64,000 nt of DNA, taken from positions 62,001 to 126,000 of the forward strand of contig JAQFVV010000951.1 of assembly GCA_028023455.1 (NCBI GenBank). Reading direction: 5' to 3'. The notes under the pieces were generated by a model. The model did no database searches. It was not told where the DNA came from and saw only the letters and a list, made by a program, of their open reading frames with translations. Positions 17,079 through 28,225 of the stretch are shown here, piece after piece. The translations under genes and the position numbers were made by a program. The DNA comes from Epiperipatus broadwayi (Eukaryota > Onychophora > Udeonychophora > Euonychophora > Peripatidae). The first letter of the stretch is position 1. The number at the start of each line of letters is the position of its first letter.

Positions 17079-19739
17079 TGTAACAGTCAGAAAATGTGTG
17101 ACTCGTAAACATAGTGCAGAATTCAACCACCACACTGTACAGCAGCACCATCGAGGTAGCGAAGCCACCCGTGTTACTGAGATCGAACATAGTTTATCGG
17201 TTCCACAATACAATCCATGAAACAACGCATCTGATGCGACATTAGTAAACATTTCCTTAGGCACGGTGGTCAGGGATATGCAAGAGATTCATGATTTTAT
17301 TCTCGAGTTAGCCAATAATCAAACTAATATTAATTAAACATTCATATTTACATAATCGAGGAAATATTATATAGAATGGGTATCGAATAAATGAAACGTA
17401 ACTGCAGACGTATAGTTTAAAATGATTTATTCACACATTTTAATAAGAAAATCATTTACTAATAATATTTTATGGATTCAAAGCCTCATTAGCGGGATTT
17501 GTAATACTATTATATTTTAAAGAATACATTTATTTATTTAGACATTATTTTATATTGAGGACTTCAGTAGCGGTATTTCCAATACTGTAATGTTTACAAA
17601 AGGAATACATTTAAATGTTTCGACCTTATTTTATCTTGAGGACCTCAGTAACGGTATTTCCGATACTATAATGCCTACAAAAGGAATTCATTTATTTGAA
17701 GGCGTAATCTAGCTACCTAAAATTCTTGAGCAAGTATTTCTAATGCATGCCTGGAGGGATTTATACCTTTGCAATGCAAGAGTCTAAAGTAAGGGTTATA
17801 AGAGTAGCAGCAGACATATATTTATTTAATTAAAATATTTATTTATAACTAACGGCAAACATTTATTTGAGAGTGAATTATGAAAATAATGCAGAGACGG
17901 AGTGATGATATAGAATAATAAAATTAAGAAAGGAACATGTGGTATGCTTTAGAAATGCGATATGAAATGGCAGTATATCGAAACTGCAATGCCGTGAATG
18001 AGTATATAAGAATGTCGGGCTGGTCTCTGCCATCGGCCTGACAAAGTAAGGTGTCACATAAGCATAACCAGGAACTAGCGGTCCGTGTTGCAGTTTGCCG
18101 GCTGGCTGCATGATGTTGTCAAATCCTACAGAAGCACCCATTATGTCCGCTTGTGTAGGACAACTGGGGTTAATTTCAACCCTGAAGAAACTGGGAATTT
18201 CATGGTGGAATAGGTCATCGAGTCTCTATAATGTAACACATGTATAATGTATTAACGTTTATGATAAGATTTAAATAGAGTTCTAACTCAACCCTACATT
18301 ATCAACATTTACTAAGGAATGTTGGCGACTCTCAGAGAAATATAATTTTCTAGAATTATTCATTAAGATTTAATAAATACAAAACCTACATAAACGGGGA
18401 GTTATTACAACTAATATGCCAGCCATTTGCGAAGTAGTAGACCCTGCATTACAATAAATGATGCATTAAATGCGTGTTGATTTATATGAAAGTTAAGCTA
18501 TTTAGGAAAGTAAATATTAATGAAAATTTGACACACATTCGTTGTTTCAAGCGATCCTAGATTTAAACTTTGAAAATAATGACAATTATGAGCATGCAAT
18601 AATTAAATAATAAATATAGATAAAATGTGGATTTTATAAATACGTACCCAAGAAAGATAGAATGAGGTCAGCTAGATTATTAGAGAAATTTACACGTTAA
18701 GTTAATTATTCAGTTTTAGTTATACATGTTGGTAGTTTTTACATTTCATAATTTAGATAAGTAGTATGAAGAAGAGCTATAGCATATTATTAGAGTACTC
18801 TAGAGTTTGAACATAGACAGGTACCTGTTTTATAAGAAATTTTCTGATTCCATTAGTTTAGTAGCAAAAGGTTCGTGATTAGCAATTCTTTCTTGTATTT
18901 AGGCATTTCATTTATTTTAACAGCAGCAGCAGCTTTCTCATTTATTTCAGGCAGCAGATCTTCATGGTGAATTTATGATGGGCAATGGAAAGTTCAGCAT
19001 CCGATAGGCCATCTCCCTATGGAGAATAATCTAGGTGCTTTTACTCGGTCATACCTTGGCAGGAACAATTTACTTTTATATTTTGGAGACTCTCAGTGAT
19101 CGAGAGCAAAGCTAAAGCTTAAGTCAATGTCTCCAGCAAGTCTAAGATGGCCTCTTTTTTATCTTGATCTTTCACATTTTTGTTAAGGTATTTTTAGGTT
19201 CTACTTAATCTGCCCTGAGGATAATCAATGCATTTTGTTGGTTTTTAATTAAAGAAAGCTGCCGTTCTATTGTTTACATTTTACATTTACTAATTACATT
19301 TTGGGGAATTTTTCTTTAATTAATCTATTATCTATCACTGACCGATGCTTTTAAATTTCAAAGACAAAAAGGGAACATAAGATTATTTTAACTTTTAATT
19401 AAATATTACATCAGATTTTTTTAGAATTATTATTAAACGAAATTTAAACAAAGCAATAAATACGAACTTTATAATCCAAAATAAATGATTAAAATTATAC
19501 AAAATTATATAACTAAAAGAAATCTAAATTATATTATTTTATCCCCATTTATTGCCTTTAATTTGAGATCGAAATGTGTGCATGTTTATGCTGAATTCTG
19601 CATATATTTATACATTTTTAATATTGCTACACACACAATTCGATACCAAAAAGTTTAAATTTGGGCAGGATAGACCGGTCAGTGAGAGACGACAGAAAAA
19701 GGTGAAACTTAAGATTCAAATACGAATCTTACTGTTTTA
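17079..19739 (-). repeat. 3' LTR of element 1
   Basis: Direct repeat of 21737-24398. It contains short AGC repeats near 18921 and an exon-like open frame at 17878-18225. The inner end reads CTGTTTTA where the other LTR has CTGTTTCA, a single C-to-T change in the terminal CA. Confidence 0.92.
17878..18225 (-). CDS. Exon-like open frame inside LTR, function unknown
   Basis: The frame is open from 18225 to 17878 on the minus strand. It is preceded by a splice-acceptor-like TATAG just before 18225. Residues include FFRVEINPSCPTQADIMGAS and later LVPGYAYVTPYFVRPMAE. The first in-frame ATG is at 18141. The right LTR copy (about 22895-22670) keeps the frame with many replacements and then a TAA. 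The solo LTR (56235-56426) keeps LVPHYTYVSPY after a 2-nt frame slip. The composition looks more protein-like than its AT-rich surroundings, but I recognise no family. It could be a captured exon or a chance frame in a long LTR. Confidence 0.3.
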   Translation of the reverse strand, partial: RLDDLFHHEIPSFFRVEINPSCPTQADIMGASVGFDNIMQPAGKLQHGPLVPGYAYVTPYFVRPMAETSPTFLYTHSRHCSFDILPFHIAFLKHTTCSFLNFIILYHHSVSALFS

Positions 19740-20202
19740 TTTCACCGTACTTCCCGTGAACAATTAAGGAAGGACAAAGGAGGCAAGAAAAAAAAATTAC
19801 ATTACATAATTTAAATACGAAAAAATTATTATTTTTTTTACAGATATATTGAAATATAGAAAGCAGAGATTACATGAAGCAACGAACAATTTATATACCC
19901 GGATCTAGAATTTATAGTTTAATTAAAATGGCCTAATTTGGCCATGTCTGGTTAACATCATAGTAATAATTAGTTAAACTGAATGTATATATATATATAA
20001 AATTCTTAGAATAGGATTAGTTAGTATAATATAAAAAAAATTTTTTAAGAGTAATAGTAATTAAAACAATAATATATATATAATAAAATTTCTATCTAAA
20101 ACCCTATTTGACTAAAGTACAATCCATTCAACCAAGTTCATTACATCAAGTTCGTTTTAATATTCTCACATGCGTTTAATCTGTCCTAAGAGTCTAATAT
20201 GT
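19740..20202. other. Element 1 internal 3' untranslated region
   Basis: Lies between the gag stop and the 3' LTR. No pol sequence is visible. The polypurine tract expected beside 19740 is unclear: on the minus strand the best candidate is GGGAAGTACGGTGAAA. A small TA run lies at 19987-20000. Confidence 0.6.
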
Positions 20203-20397
20203 TTACAACCCCGGGTCAGGTGGATAATACCGATCTCTCATCGTCGATGACTGCGGCCTTGGGATTTCCAATTTTAGTCCTCTGTCAGGTGGCTCTTTGC
20301 CCCAATGGTTCAAATACACAGTAGTAGAAAATTCAATCATTTCTCCTATATCTTTTATTTGAATGTCTGTCATTAATGGTTGGATGGTTAGCGGCAT
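20203..20397 (-). pseudogene. Gag C-terminal continuation, element 1
   Basis: A 64-residue frame overlapping the end of the gag frame by 10 nt. It contains EMIEFSTTVYLNHWGKEPPD and ends in TAA at 20203. It may be the natural continuation of gag after a frameshift, or a short second ORF. No zinc knuckle and no protease motif are visible, so a nucleocapsid part is missing or lost. Confidence 0.45.
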
Positions 20398-21065
20398 GCT
20401 ATGCTAGATCGTTCTAAATTTCCACTTCCCATATTCCACCAGTTTTTGGCAGATCCTTGCAGATGGTAACTAGCTATAGCTATCTGCACATCTGGCCCTT
20501 TCTTATGAAATTTTAAGAACTTCTGTAAGCTCTCTAGGTAGGTTTGAGGTTTTTCCCTTATTTCCACTCTAAATATTTTAACGTGGACCATCTTTGTTAA
20601 GTGGCTTTGATATCCACTGTCCATTTTCATGTTTTCTTCCATGCCTTTTGGTCCTATTCTTTTGTCCCCATCCATGCTTGTCTCCTTTTTACTGCTTTCA
20701 CTCAATGGTTCTTGTGGGCCTTCATCTGTTGGAATAAGGTCTATTTGCTCATCTATTATCATAGGTTTGTCAAGTATTTCTAATTGCCTTTCCTTTTCCA
20801 TATCTTTAATTTCTTCTTCCTTTTTACTAACTGGGGATATTCCATAATGTTCTTTGATCATTTCAAGATATATCAACATATCCCTATCAATTTTCTGATG
20901 CTCCCTAACTCTTATCTCCTCCTCTTCCTGTCTCATTTTTGGTTCTTCATATCTTCTTCTCGCTTCCTCACGTATTTTCCTCCATTCTTCTTTACTCTGT
21001 CTAAATATTTCAAGTAACCTTAGACTGAAGTTCATTGATGCTATACTGTCATTTTCTGCTTCCAT
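20388..21065 (-). CDS. Gag-like protein, element 1
   Basis: A 225-residue protein on the element's sense strand, starting at ATG 21065 in an A-rich context. Residues 15-75 are highly charged and coiled-coil-like (KEEWRKIREEARRRYEE). A hydrophilic linker follows. The C-terminal third has the capsid-type pattern VKIFRVEIREKP...YLESL...ASYHLQGSAKNWW near residues 160-215, where the A-YHLQG-A--WW signature is shared with Ty3/gypsy-type Gag. Gag would form the particle that packages element RNA. The frame ends soon after the WW, and no pol follows. Element 2 encodes a related protein at 60194-60729. Confidence 0.75.
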   Translation of the reverse strand: MEAENDSIASMNFSLRLLEIFRQSKEEWRKIREEARRRYEEPKMRQEEEEIRVREHQKIDRDMLIYLEMIKEHYGISPVSKKEEEIKDMEKERQLEILDKPMIIDEQIDLIPTDEGPQEPLSESSKKETSMDGDKRIGPKGMEENMKMDSGYQSHLTKMVHVKIFRVEIREKPQTYLESLQKFLKFHKKGPDVQIAIASYHLQGSAKNWWNMGSGNLERSSIACR

Positions 21066-21692
21066 TTTTCTTAATATTATTTATTTGATACCACTAGCAT
21101 TTGACTACTCCCCACCAGTATATTGGCCCTATAACACTCTTTCGCTGCCCTCACCTACTCTACATTGCCCTATCTCTATATTGCTGCGTTTAACATATTT
21201 AACATATATATTATAGCGAACTACTGGTAACGTGTATAATAAGCCACTGCTGTCTATGATATATATATTTGTACTTTAACAAAATATTTACTGTTAACAT
21301 ATATAACAAGCTTCTGCTGTCTATGCTATATATATAACGGTGCTTTAATAAAAAAAAATTCAATGCTACTTGCTTTCTCATTTAGTGACTGATTACTTTT
21401 TTTTTGACATATATATATATATATAATATATTTCATTAGATCTGAGTATTTTCATTCCTTCTTAAATTATACACACACCCCTGCTTTCCTTAAATATGTT
21501 ATTACGCCTGCTGTCCTTTCATTCACTCGACCCACATTATTTCACTCGATTTATTTTTTATTTTTTCATTATTTTTATCAAAACAAAATCGTATATATAT
21601 AGAATAATTAGCTAACTCGAGTAATGAACGCTAAAAGAAATTTATATGTGTTATATTTTGCTCAGGGTATATATGGGTTTTTTGTATTGAAA
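21066..21692 (-). other. Element 1 leader between PBS and gag
   Basis: About 0.6 kb of AT-rich leader with several short TA runs. No coding sense-strand frame was recognised. A packaging signal would be expected here but cannot be identified by eye. Confidence 0.5.
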
Positions 21693-21713
21693 GCTCCACG
21701 TTGGAAAGCGCCA
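21693..21713 (-). promoter_or_regulatory. Primer-binding site, element 1
   Basis: Minus strand reads TGGCGCTTTCCAACGTGGAG, similar to the Lys-type animal PBS TGGCGCCCAACGTGGGG but with extra bases. It lies about 23 nt inside the 5' LTR end, farther than usual. The same site in element 2 (59697) starts 2 nt from the LTR. Confidence 0.7.
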
Positions 21714-21736
21714 AACGCTAAAAAAAAAATTTACTA

Positions 21737-24398
21737 TGTAACAGTCAGAAAACATGTGACTCGTAAACATAGTGCAGAATTCGACCACCACACAGAACAG
21801 CAGCACCATCGAGGTAGCGAAGCCACCCGTGGTACTGAGTTCGAACATAGTTTATCGGTTCCACAATACAATCCACGAAACAACGCATCTGATGCGACAT
21901 TAGTAAACATTTCCTTAGGCACGGTGGTCAGGGATATGCAAGAGATTCATGATTTTATTTTCAAGTTAGCCAATAATCAAACTAATATTAATTAAACATT
22001 CATATTTACATAATCGAGGAAATATTATATAGAATGGGTATCGAATAAATGAAATGTAACTGCAGACGTATAGTTTAAAATTATTTATTCACACATTTTA
22101 ATAAGAAAATCATTTACTAATAATATTTTATGGATTCAAAGCCTCATTAGAAGGATTTGCAATAGTATTATATTTTAAAAAATACATTTATTTATTTAGA
22201 CATTATTTTATATTGAGGACTTCAATAGCGTTATTTCCGATACTATAATGTTTACAAAAGAAATACATTTATTTGTATCAACCTTATTTTATCTTGAGGA
22301 CCTCAGTAATGGTATTTCCAATACTATAATGCCTACAAAAGGAATTCATTTATTTGATGGTGTAATCTAGCTACCTAAAATTCTTGAGTAAGTATTTCTA
22401 ATGCATGCCTGGAGGGATTTATACCTTTGCAATGGAAGAGTCTAAAGTAAGGGTTATAAGAGTAGCGGCAGACATATATTTATTTAATTAAAATATTTAT
22501 TTATAACTAAGGGCAAACATTTATTTGAGAGTGAATTATGAAGATAATGCAGAGGCGGAGTGATATATAGAATAATAAAATTAAGTAAAGGAACACGTGG
22601 TACGCTTTAGAAAGGCGATATGGAATGGCAGTATATCGAAACTGCAATGCCGTGAATGGGTTTATAAGAATGTCAGGCTGGTCTCTGCCATTGGCCTGAT
22701 GAAGGAAGGTGTCACATAAGCATAACCAGGGACAAGCAGTCCGTGTCGCAGTTTGCCAGCTGGCTGCATGACAATGTCAAGTCCTATGGGAGCATTTATT
22801 ATGTCCGCTTGTGTAGGACGACTGGGGTTAATTTCAACCCTGAAGAATCCGGAAATTTCACAGTGGAATGGGTCATCGCGTCTCTAAAACATAACACATG
22901 TATAATGTATTAACGATTATGATAAGATTTAAATAGAGTTCTAACTCGGCCCTACATTATCAACATTTACTAAAGAACGTTGGCGACTCTCAAAGAAATG
23001 TAATTTTCTAGAATTATTCATTAAGATTTAATAAATACAAAACCTATATAAACTGGGAGTTATTACAACTAAAATGCCAGCCATTTGCGAAGTAGTAGAC
23101 CCTGCATTACAATAAATGATGCATTAAATGCGTGTTGATTTATATGAAAGTTAAGTTATTTAGGAAAGTAAATATTAATGAAAATTTGACACGCATTCGT
23201 TGTTTCAAGCGATCCTAGATTTAAACTTTGAAAATAAAGACAATTATGAGCATGCAATAATTAAATAATAAATATAGATAAAATGTAGATTTTAGAAATA
23301 TGGACCCAAGAAAGATAGAATGAGGTAAGCTAGATTATTAGAGAAATTTACACATTAAGTTAATCATTCAGTTTTAGTTATACATATGTTAGTTTTTACA
23401 TTTCATAATTTAGATAAGTAGTATGAAGAAGAGCTATAGCATATTATTAGAGTACTCTAGAGTTTGAACACAGACAGGTACCTGTTTTATAAGAAGTTTT
23501 CTGATTCCATTAGTTTAGTAGCAAAAGGTTCGTGATTAGCAGTTCTTTCTTGTATTTAGGCATTTCATTTATTTTAACAGCAGCAGCAGCTTTCTCATTT
23601 ATTTCAGGCAGCAGATCTTCATGGTGAATTTATGATGGGCAATGGAAAGTTCAGCATCCAATAGGCCATCTCCCGATGGAGAATAATCTAGGTGCTTTTA
23701 CTCGGTCATACCTTGGCAGGAACAATTTATTTTTATATTTTGGAGACTCTCAGTGATCGAGAGCAGAGCTAAAGTTTAAGTGAATGTTTCCAGCAAGTCT
23801 AAGATGGCCTCTTTTCTTATCTTGATCTCCCACATTTTTGTTAAGGTATTTTTAGGTTCTACTTAATCTGCCCTGAGGATAATCAATGCATTTTGTTGGT
23901 TTTAATTAAAGAAAGCTGCCGTTCCATTGTTTACATTTTACATTTACTAATTACATTTTGGGGAATTTTTCTTTAATTAATCTATTATCTAACACTGACC
24001 GATGCTTTTAAATTTCAAAGACAAAAAGGGAACATAAGATTATTTTACCTTTTAATTAAATATTACATCAGATTTTTTTTGAATTATTATTAAACAAAAT
24101 CTAAACAAAGCAATAAATACGAACTTTATAATCCAAAATAAATGATTAAAATTATACAAAATTATATAACTAAAAGAAATCTAAATTATATTATTTTATC
24201 CCTATTTATTGCCTTTAATTTGAGATCGACATGTGTGTGTGTGTTTATGCTGAATTCTACATATATTTATACATTTTTAATATTGTTACACACACAATTT
24301 GATACCAAAAAGTTTAAATTTGGGTGAGATAGACCGGTCAGTGAGAGACGACAGAAAAAGGTGAAACTTAAGATTCGAATATGAATCTTACTGTTTCA
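21737..24398 (-). repeat. 5' LTR of element 1
   Basis: 2662-bp direct repeat of 17079-19739, starting TGTAACAG and ending CTGTTTCA on the plus strand. The promoter and polyadenylation sites were not located with confidence. Confidence 0.92.
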
Positions 24399-24402
24399 AC
24401 AT
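24399..24402. repeat. Target-site duplication ACAT (right)
   Basis: Partner of 17075-17078. Confidence 0.85.
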
Positions 24403-25083
24403 CGTGCCTAAAAGAATGGCTGGCTAAAAGATTGACCGTGCTTTCCGGAGCTCTGTCTCTCCAGCTCATCAATGCCATCCAGTGTGGTCTACATCTAGCC
24501 AGAGCCTGTCTGTATCAAGTAAACCTGCTAATACTCTGACTGTAACTGCCTCTGTTAAGCTGTGAAACATCTTTCAATAGGTATATTATTATAATTTCCA
24601 ATTTGCTGCAAGCCATTGATTTTATTTCACTTGTTTAAATCAATATTAATTTATATATTTGTGTAATGTTTATACGGCTTGGTTTAAAATGCATCTTTTA
24701 ATTTTATTCAATTTAAAATATCAATTCTTATAAAATTTTACATTATTTTGATGTGGCAAATTAAATTAATTTTTGTCGGTTTGTTTAGATTATTTGACTT
24801 ACTGAAATGGCCAACTACAAAATTCAATGAGCTATTAACTTTAAATCCTCCCCCTGTTATTTTTTTTAATTTAAAAATCATTACAAAAAGACATACTTCC
24901 CATAAATTAATTAATAGAAAGCTCATTAACTTTTGTACCTCATGTATATATTTATTTGAATGATTGAAATTATTTTAAAAGTATCTTACCATTACCTCCA
25001 ATTTAAATAGCCCTGTAATTATTTCTGAAAGAATAAATAATTTAGTGAAGCAATTAAGTAAAATTTATCATAGAATTTTATCA

Positions 25084-25122
<39 letters not shown>

Positions 25123-27060
25123 TATATATATATTTCATACATATATTTTATTTATCAGAAAATATTAAAATTATGATTTACAATTTATTAGTTTGATATC
25201 CAATGCCCCGTCTATGTTAATTAAAGACAAGCCCTATTTGTAATCTTCAGTGATGAGTGGGGAAAACAATTTTATATTTTAGTTTTAATTCTTGCCTTTC
25301 TTTTTGTAATATAATTTACTATTCATTCATTAATGACTAATGTTTGTGGTGACTTTCTTTCGACGTCAGGGAACTGATTATTTTAAGCAGAAATTCATTT
25401 ATTAATTTTGTTAGTGATACATTATCTATATATAAGTCGAAGGCATTATGTATTTATACCTACAACCATTCATTTAGTATTAGTAATTTGCTTTGCTACT
25501 TACTCACCAGGACCTTCAGAAATTTAACTCTGACCAGTCCGGTCTTTCACACTCCCTCAAAGTAGACATAGTTCATACCAAGGGTTCTTTTCAGACATTG
25601 CCATTAAGATGTGTATGCACATAAAAATATTATTATGATTATTCAGAGACATGCTTTGGCTAGAGTGCTAACATTTCTTTTATCTCCTGTACATATCAGG
25701 AACTTCTTTAGCAAAGCCACCCAAAGGTTTATAACTCACTTCATTTATTTTGTTGTAATCTATAATAGCATACTACCTTCTTCATCATTTTATATCTTTA
25801 TTTAGAAAACCTGAAATGCTCTCTGACATGATGGCACATCCTTCACAAACCAATTCCGTAATTAATTATATCGGACTGTATAATTGTCAATTATTTATTT
25901 AAGAATTATTTTGCTTACCACACTCATTATATCAAATGATTTTAAATGTAATATTGTTTTAAATGCACATCTTTCACATCTTGTAATATATATAAACAGA
26001 TTTATTTATAATATCTTGGAAAGCTAATAACATTTTATTGCTGATTGATTTTTGGCCGACCAATTAACAAACTTTTACATTGTTTGTCAAAGCCGTATCA
26101 AAACAAATTAAATAAAATAACCAAGTTGTATAAACAAAGTCTTAATTTATTTTGTACTAAATTCTATAATAAATTCCTATAATATTGTCATTTAAATAAG
26201 CTTAGTTTGTCATCACTCCCAATCTCTAAGGTTAATTACTCTATCTATTTAAATATTTCCTTGATTTAAATTTACTTCTTTATATTGTTGCCAGGAATAA
26301 TTATCATTATTAAGGTTCAAACCATTAGCAATCGATCAAATTATATCTGTACCATTCTGCAATCATAAGAATCCATTAAATCATTAAATTTTCATATAAA
26401 CCCCTTTCATTATTTTGAGTCTCTATGTAAACCATGATCTCCAGCTGGGATGGAATAAAACCAAGCACTGCTAGTGTCATCACAAACGTTATCCATTAGT
26501 CAGAGAGTCAATAATTTAGGCAAATGGGTTAGAATTCATCCTTGTCTGGACATATGTATCTTGTGCATGGTTGGATTCAAGATACTTTTGCTTGGATTAT
26601 TGGTCTTGTTGAATGAATACACAATTTTGACCGGCACAATAATAACAATCCATTTGAATTTACAAAAAAAGGAAATTCAATGAAAGCAGAAGGATTTGAA
26701 CCAACCGTGTAAGCCTGAGGATGTCATAAGGTAGTTATTCTCCCTATTTCAGCCCAAAGCAACATATTCAAACTGTACAGTACAAAATTAATTCATAATA
26801 CACATTATGGTACATTATATTAGTGCTATATACAGTATATTGAAAGCAAACTTAGAATATAATTAGTGAATTTAGAGTACAGAATTTATTTTTATCCAGT
26901 ATTGCTGCGTTGTAATCTGTATTCTTTATTAATTTTTTGTCCAAGGTAAATATTTTAATCATTGATGATTAAAAAGCCAATGAAAAGTGTTTTATTTAGT
27001 ATAATAAATCATATATATATATATTGCTTATAATAACTCTTCTCATATACCCTTTAATGG
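24403..27060. other. Spacer; GC-richer patch then AT-rich
   Basis: 24403-24560 is GC-richer than its surroundings and has a short plus-strand frame (SCLKEWLAKRLTVLSG...) that I cannot assign. A TA array lies at 25083-25119. A B-box-like site (minus strand GGTTCAAATCC) lies near 26690 without a good A-box. No gene is supported. Confidence 0.5.
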
Positions 27061-27095
27061 GAAATAATTTTAAGGTAGAAAAAATTGAGAGTGCT

Positions 27096-27122
27096 CTGAT
27101 GAAGATTGCTGGATAGTCGAAA
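27096..27122 (+). ncRNA. Hammerhead-like core motif
   Basis: CTGATGA (27096-27102), then a stem GATT/AGTC (27104-27107 with 27115-27118, one G-U pair), then GAAA (27119-27122). These are the two conserved hammerhead boxes in the right order, with one extra A before stem II. Convincing stems I and III are not visible, so catalytic activity is doubtful. A close relative with a compensated stem lies at 36252-36278. Confidence 0.4.
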
Positions 27123-27239
27123 TTGTCAGGAAAATTATGAAGTTTTATTATTTTTTTCTGCATTAAAGTGTATATGAAGAAATGAAAAGAAAGTTAAGGG
27201 CATGAATAAGTGTATATGCTTATAATAAATACATCAAAA

Positions 27240-28110
27240 TCACACTTTATTTTCATACAACAATGAAATATATTAAGACCAGATTAAATTTTTGTAATGT
27301 GTACATTAGTTTAAAAAATATACACTGTGTTTACTCACTTTTATGTATATAAAATTTTACTAACAGTATTTTACTTTGACAGAAATAATAATCATCATAT
27401 TGTAATTTAGTTACTTTTAATGATTTTGGAAAAAAAAAAACACGATTTCTTAATAATAAACTTTGTATGAGCCTAACATTTGTTCGATTTTAAAACATCT
27501 TGTAATGTTATTGAATATACATAAAAATGTAGAACTGAAATTTTTTTTTCTGCATAACTCTGTAATAAAATGTATTTTTGCTTTTAAAAATGTATTCAAA
27601 ATTGCATACTAATAATCTGAATAAAAATCATATTTTAATATTTATTTAAATAATCGATCTCGCTAATCAAAAAAAAAAAAATTTTAAAGAACATATCTAC
27701 CACACTTAATGAAATGTGATATCTCATGGAAAACAATGTGGCTGTTAGTGTACTTGTATAGTGATTTTAATTTAAATCTGTATAATTTTTATTGTAAAAA
27801 AAGCCTTAAATATTGATTACAATATGCAAAACTAAAATGCACTAGATAATTTTATTTTCTTTTTAATACATAAGAATACTTTTTATTTGAATATTACTGT
27901 GATTATGTTTTTATAATTGACAATATGCTAATTTTGATACTCTTATATTAATAATAAATAACAAGTATCTACTATCTAATTAAATAAGTCATTATAAAAC
28001 ATTTTTAATTAAAAATAATTTCATGCAAGTAATATAACAAATTTGGAAAAAAATAAAACTTCAGTGTGGATTTTTTTCATGGCAAATACAAAAAATTGTT
28101 AAGAGTGAGC
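27240..28110. other. AT-rich spacer, no gene seen
   Basis: Nothing recognisable apart from poly-A and poly-T runs. Confidence 0.6.
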
Positions 28111-28225
28111 TTCCTTTTTTCATGTGTCATAGCATCAGCCAGGATGTAAACCCACCAACTCAGACAACTGCTTGTAAGGCGGCTGTGCTGACCTCTCAAC
28201 CACCAATGCTTGACAGATGACTTTC
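28111..28225 (-). mobile_element. tRNA-derived SINE (family S)
   Basis: Minus strand: A-box TGGTTGAGAGG (28192-28202), then ACAAGCAGTTG, B-box-like GGGTTTACATCC near 28140-28151, and the family end GATGCTATGACACATG with an A-rich tail. Clearly the same family as 47415-47526 and more distantly 9457-9566. Confidence 0.78.

Larger units (their letters stand above)
17079..24398 (-). mobile_element. Gag-only LTR retrotransposon, element 1
   Basis: A complete 7.3-kb LTR element on the minus strand. Two long direct repeats (2661 and 2662 bp) begin TGTAACAG on the plus strand. The right one ends CTGTTTCA and the left one CTGTTTTA (final C to T). ACAT flanks both ends. The 2.0-kb internal region carries a PBS-like site next to the right LTR and a gag-like ORF, both on the minus strand, which fixes the orientation (5' LTR = 21737-24398). 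No protease, RT, RNase H or integrase sequence is visible, so it fits a large non-autonomous derivative. The LTRs differ by several positions per hundred bases by eye, so the insertion is not recent. A solo LTR of the family lies at 54706-57292. Confidence 0.9.

Noticed and set aside
17064-17264. Minus-strand frame MPKEMFTNVASDALF in the LTR end
   Set aside because: Short, cysteine/tryptophan-rich, runs out of the LTR into the flank. No family resemblance and no conservation beyond that expected of LTR copies.
21624-21995. Plus-strand 123-codon frame over the LTR edge (ends ...EIHDFIFKLANNQTNIN)
   Set aside because: It runs antisense to gag and the PBS, starts outside the LTR, and has stops in the other LTR and the solo LTR. 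Differences between copies are mostly replacement changes.
26672-26740. tRNA-like site with GGTTCAAATCC on the minus strand
   Set aside because: B-box only. No A-box at the right distance and no acceptor pairing.
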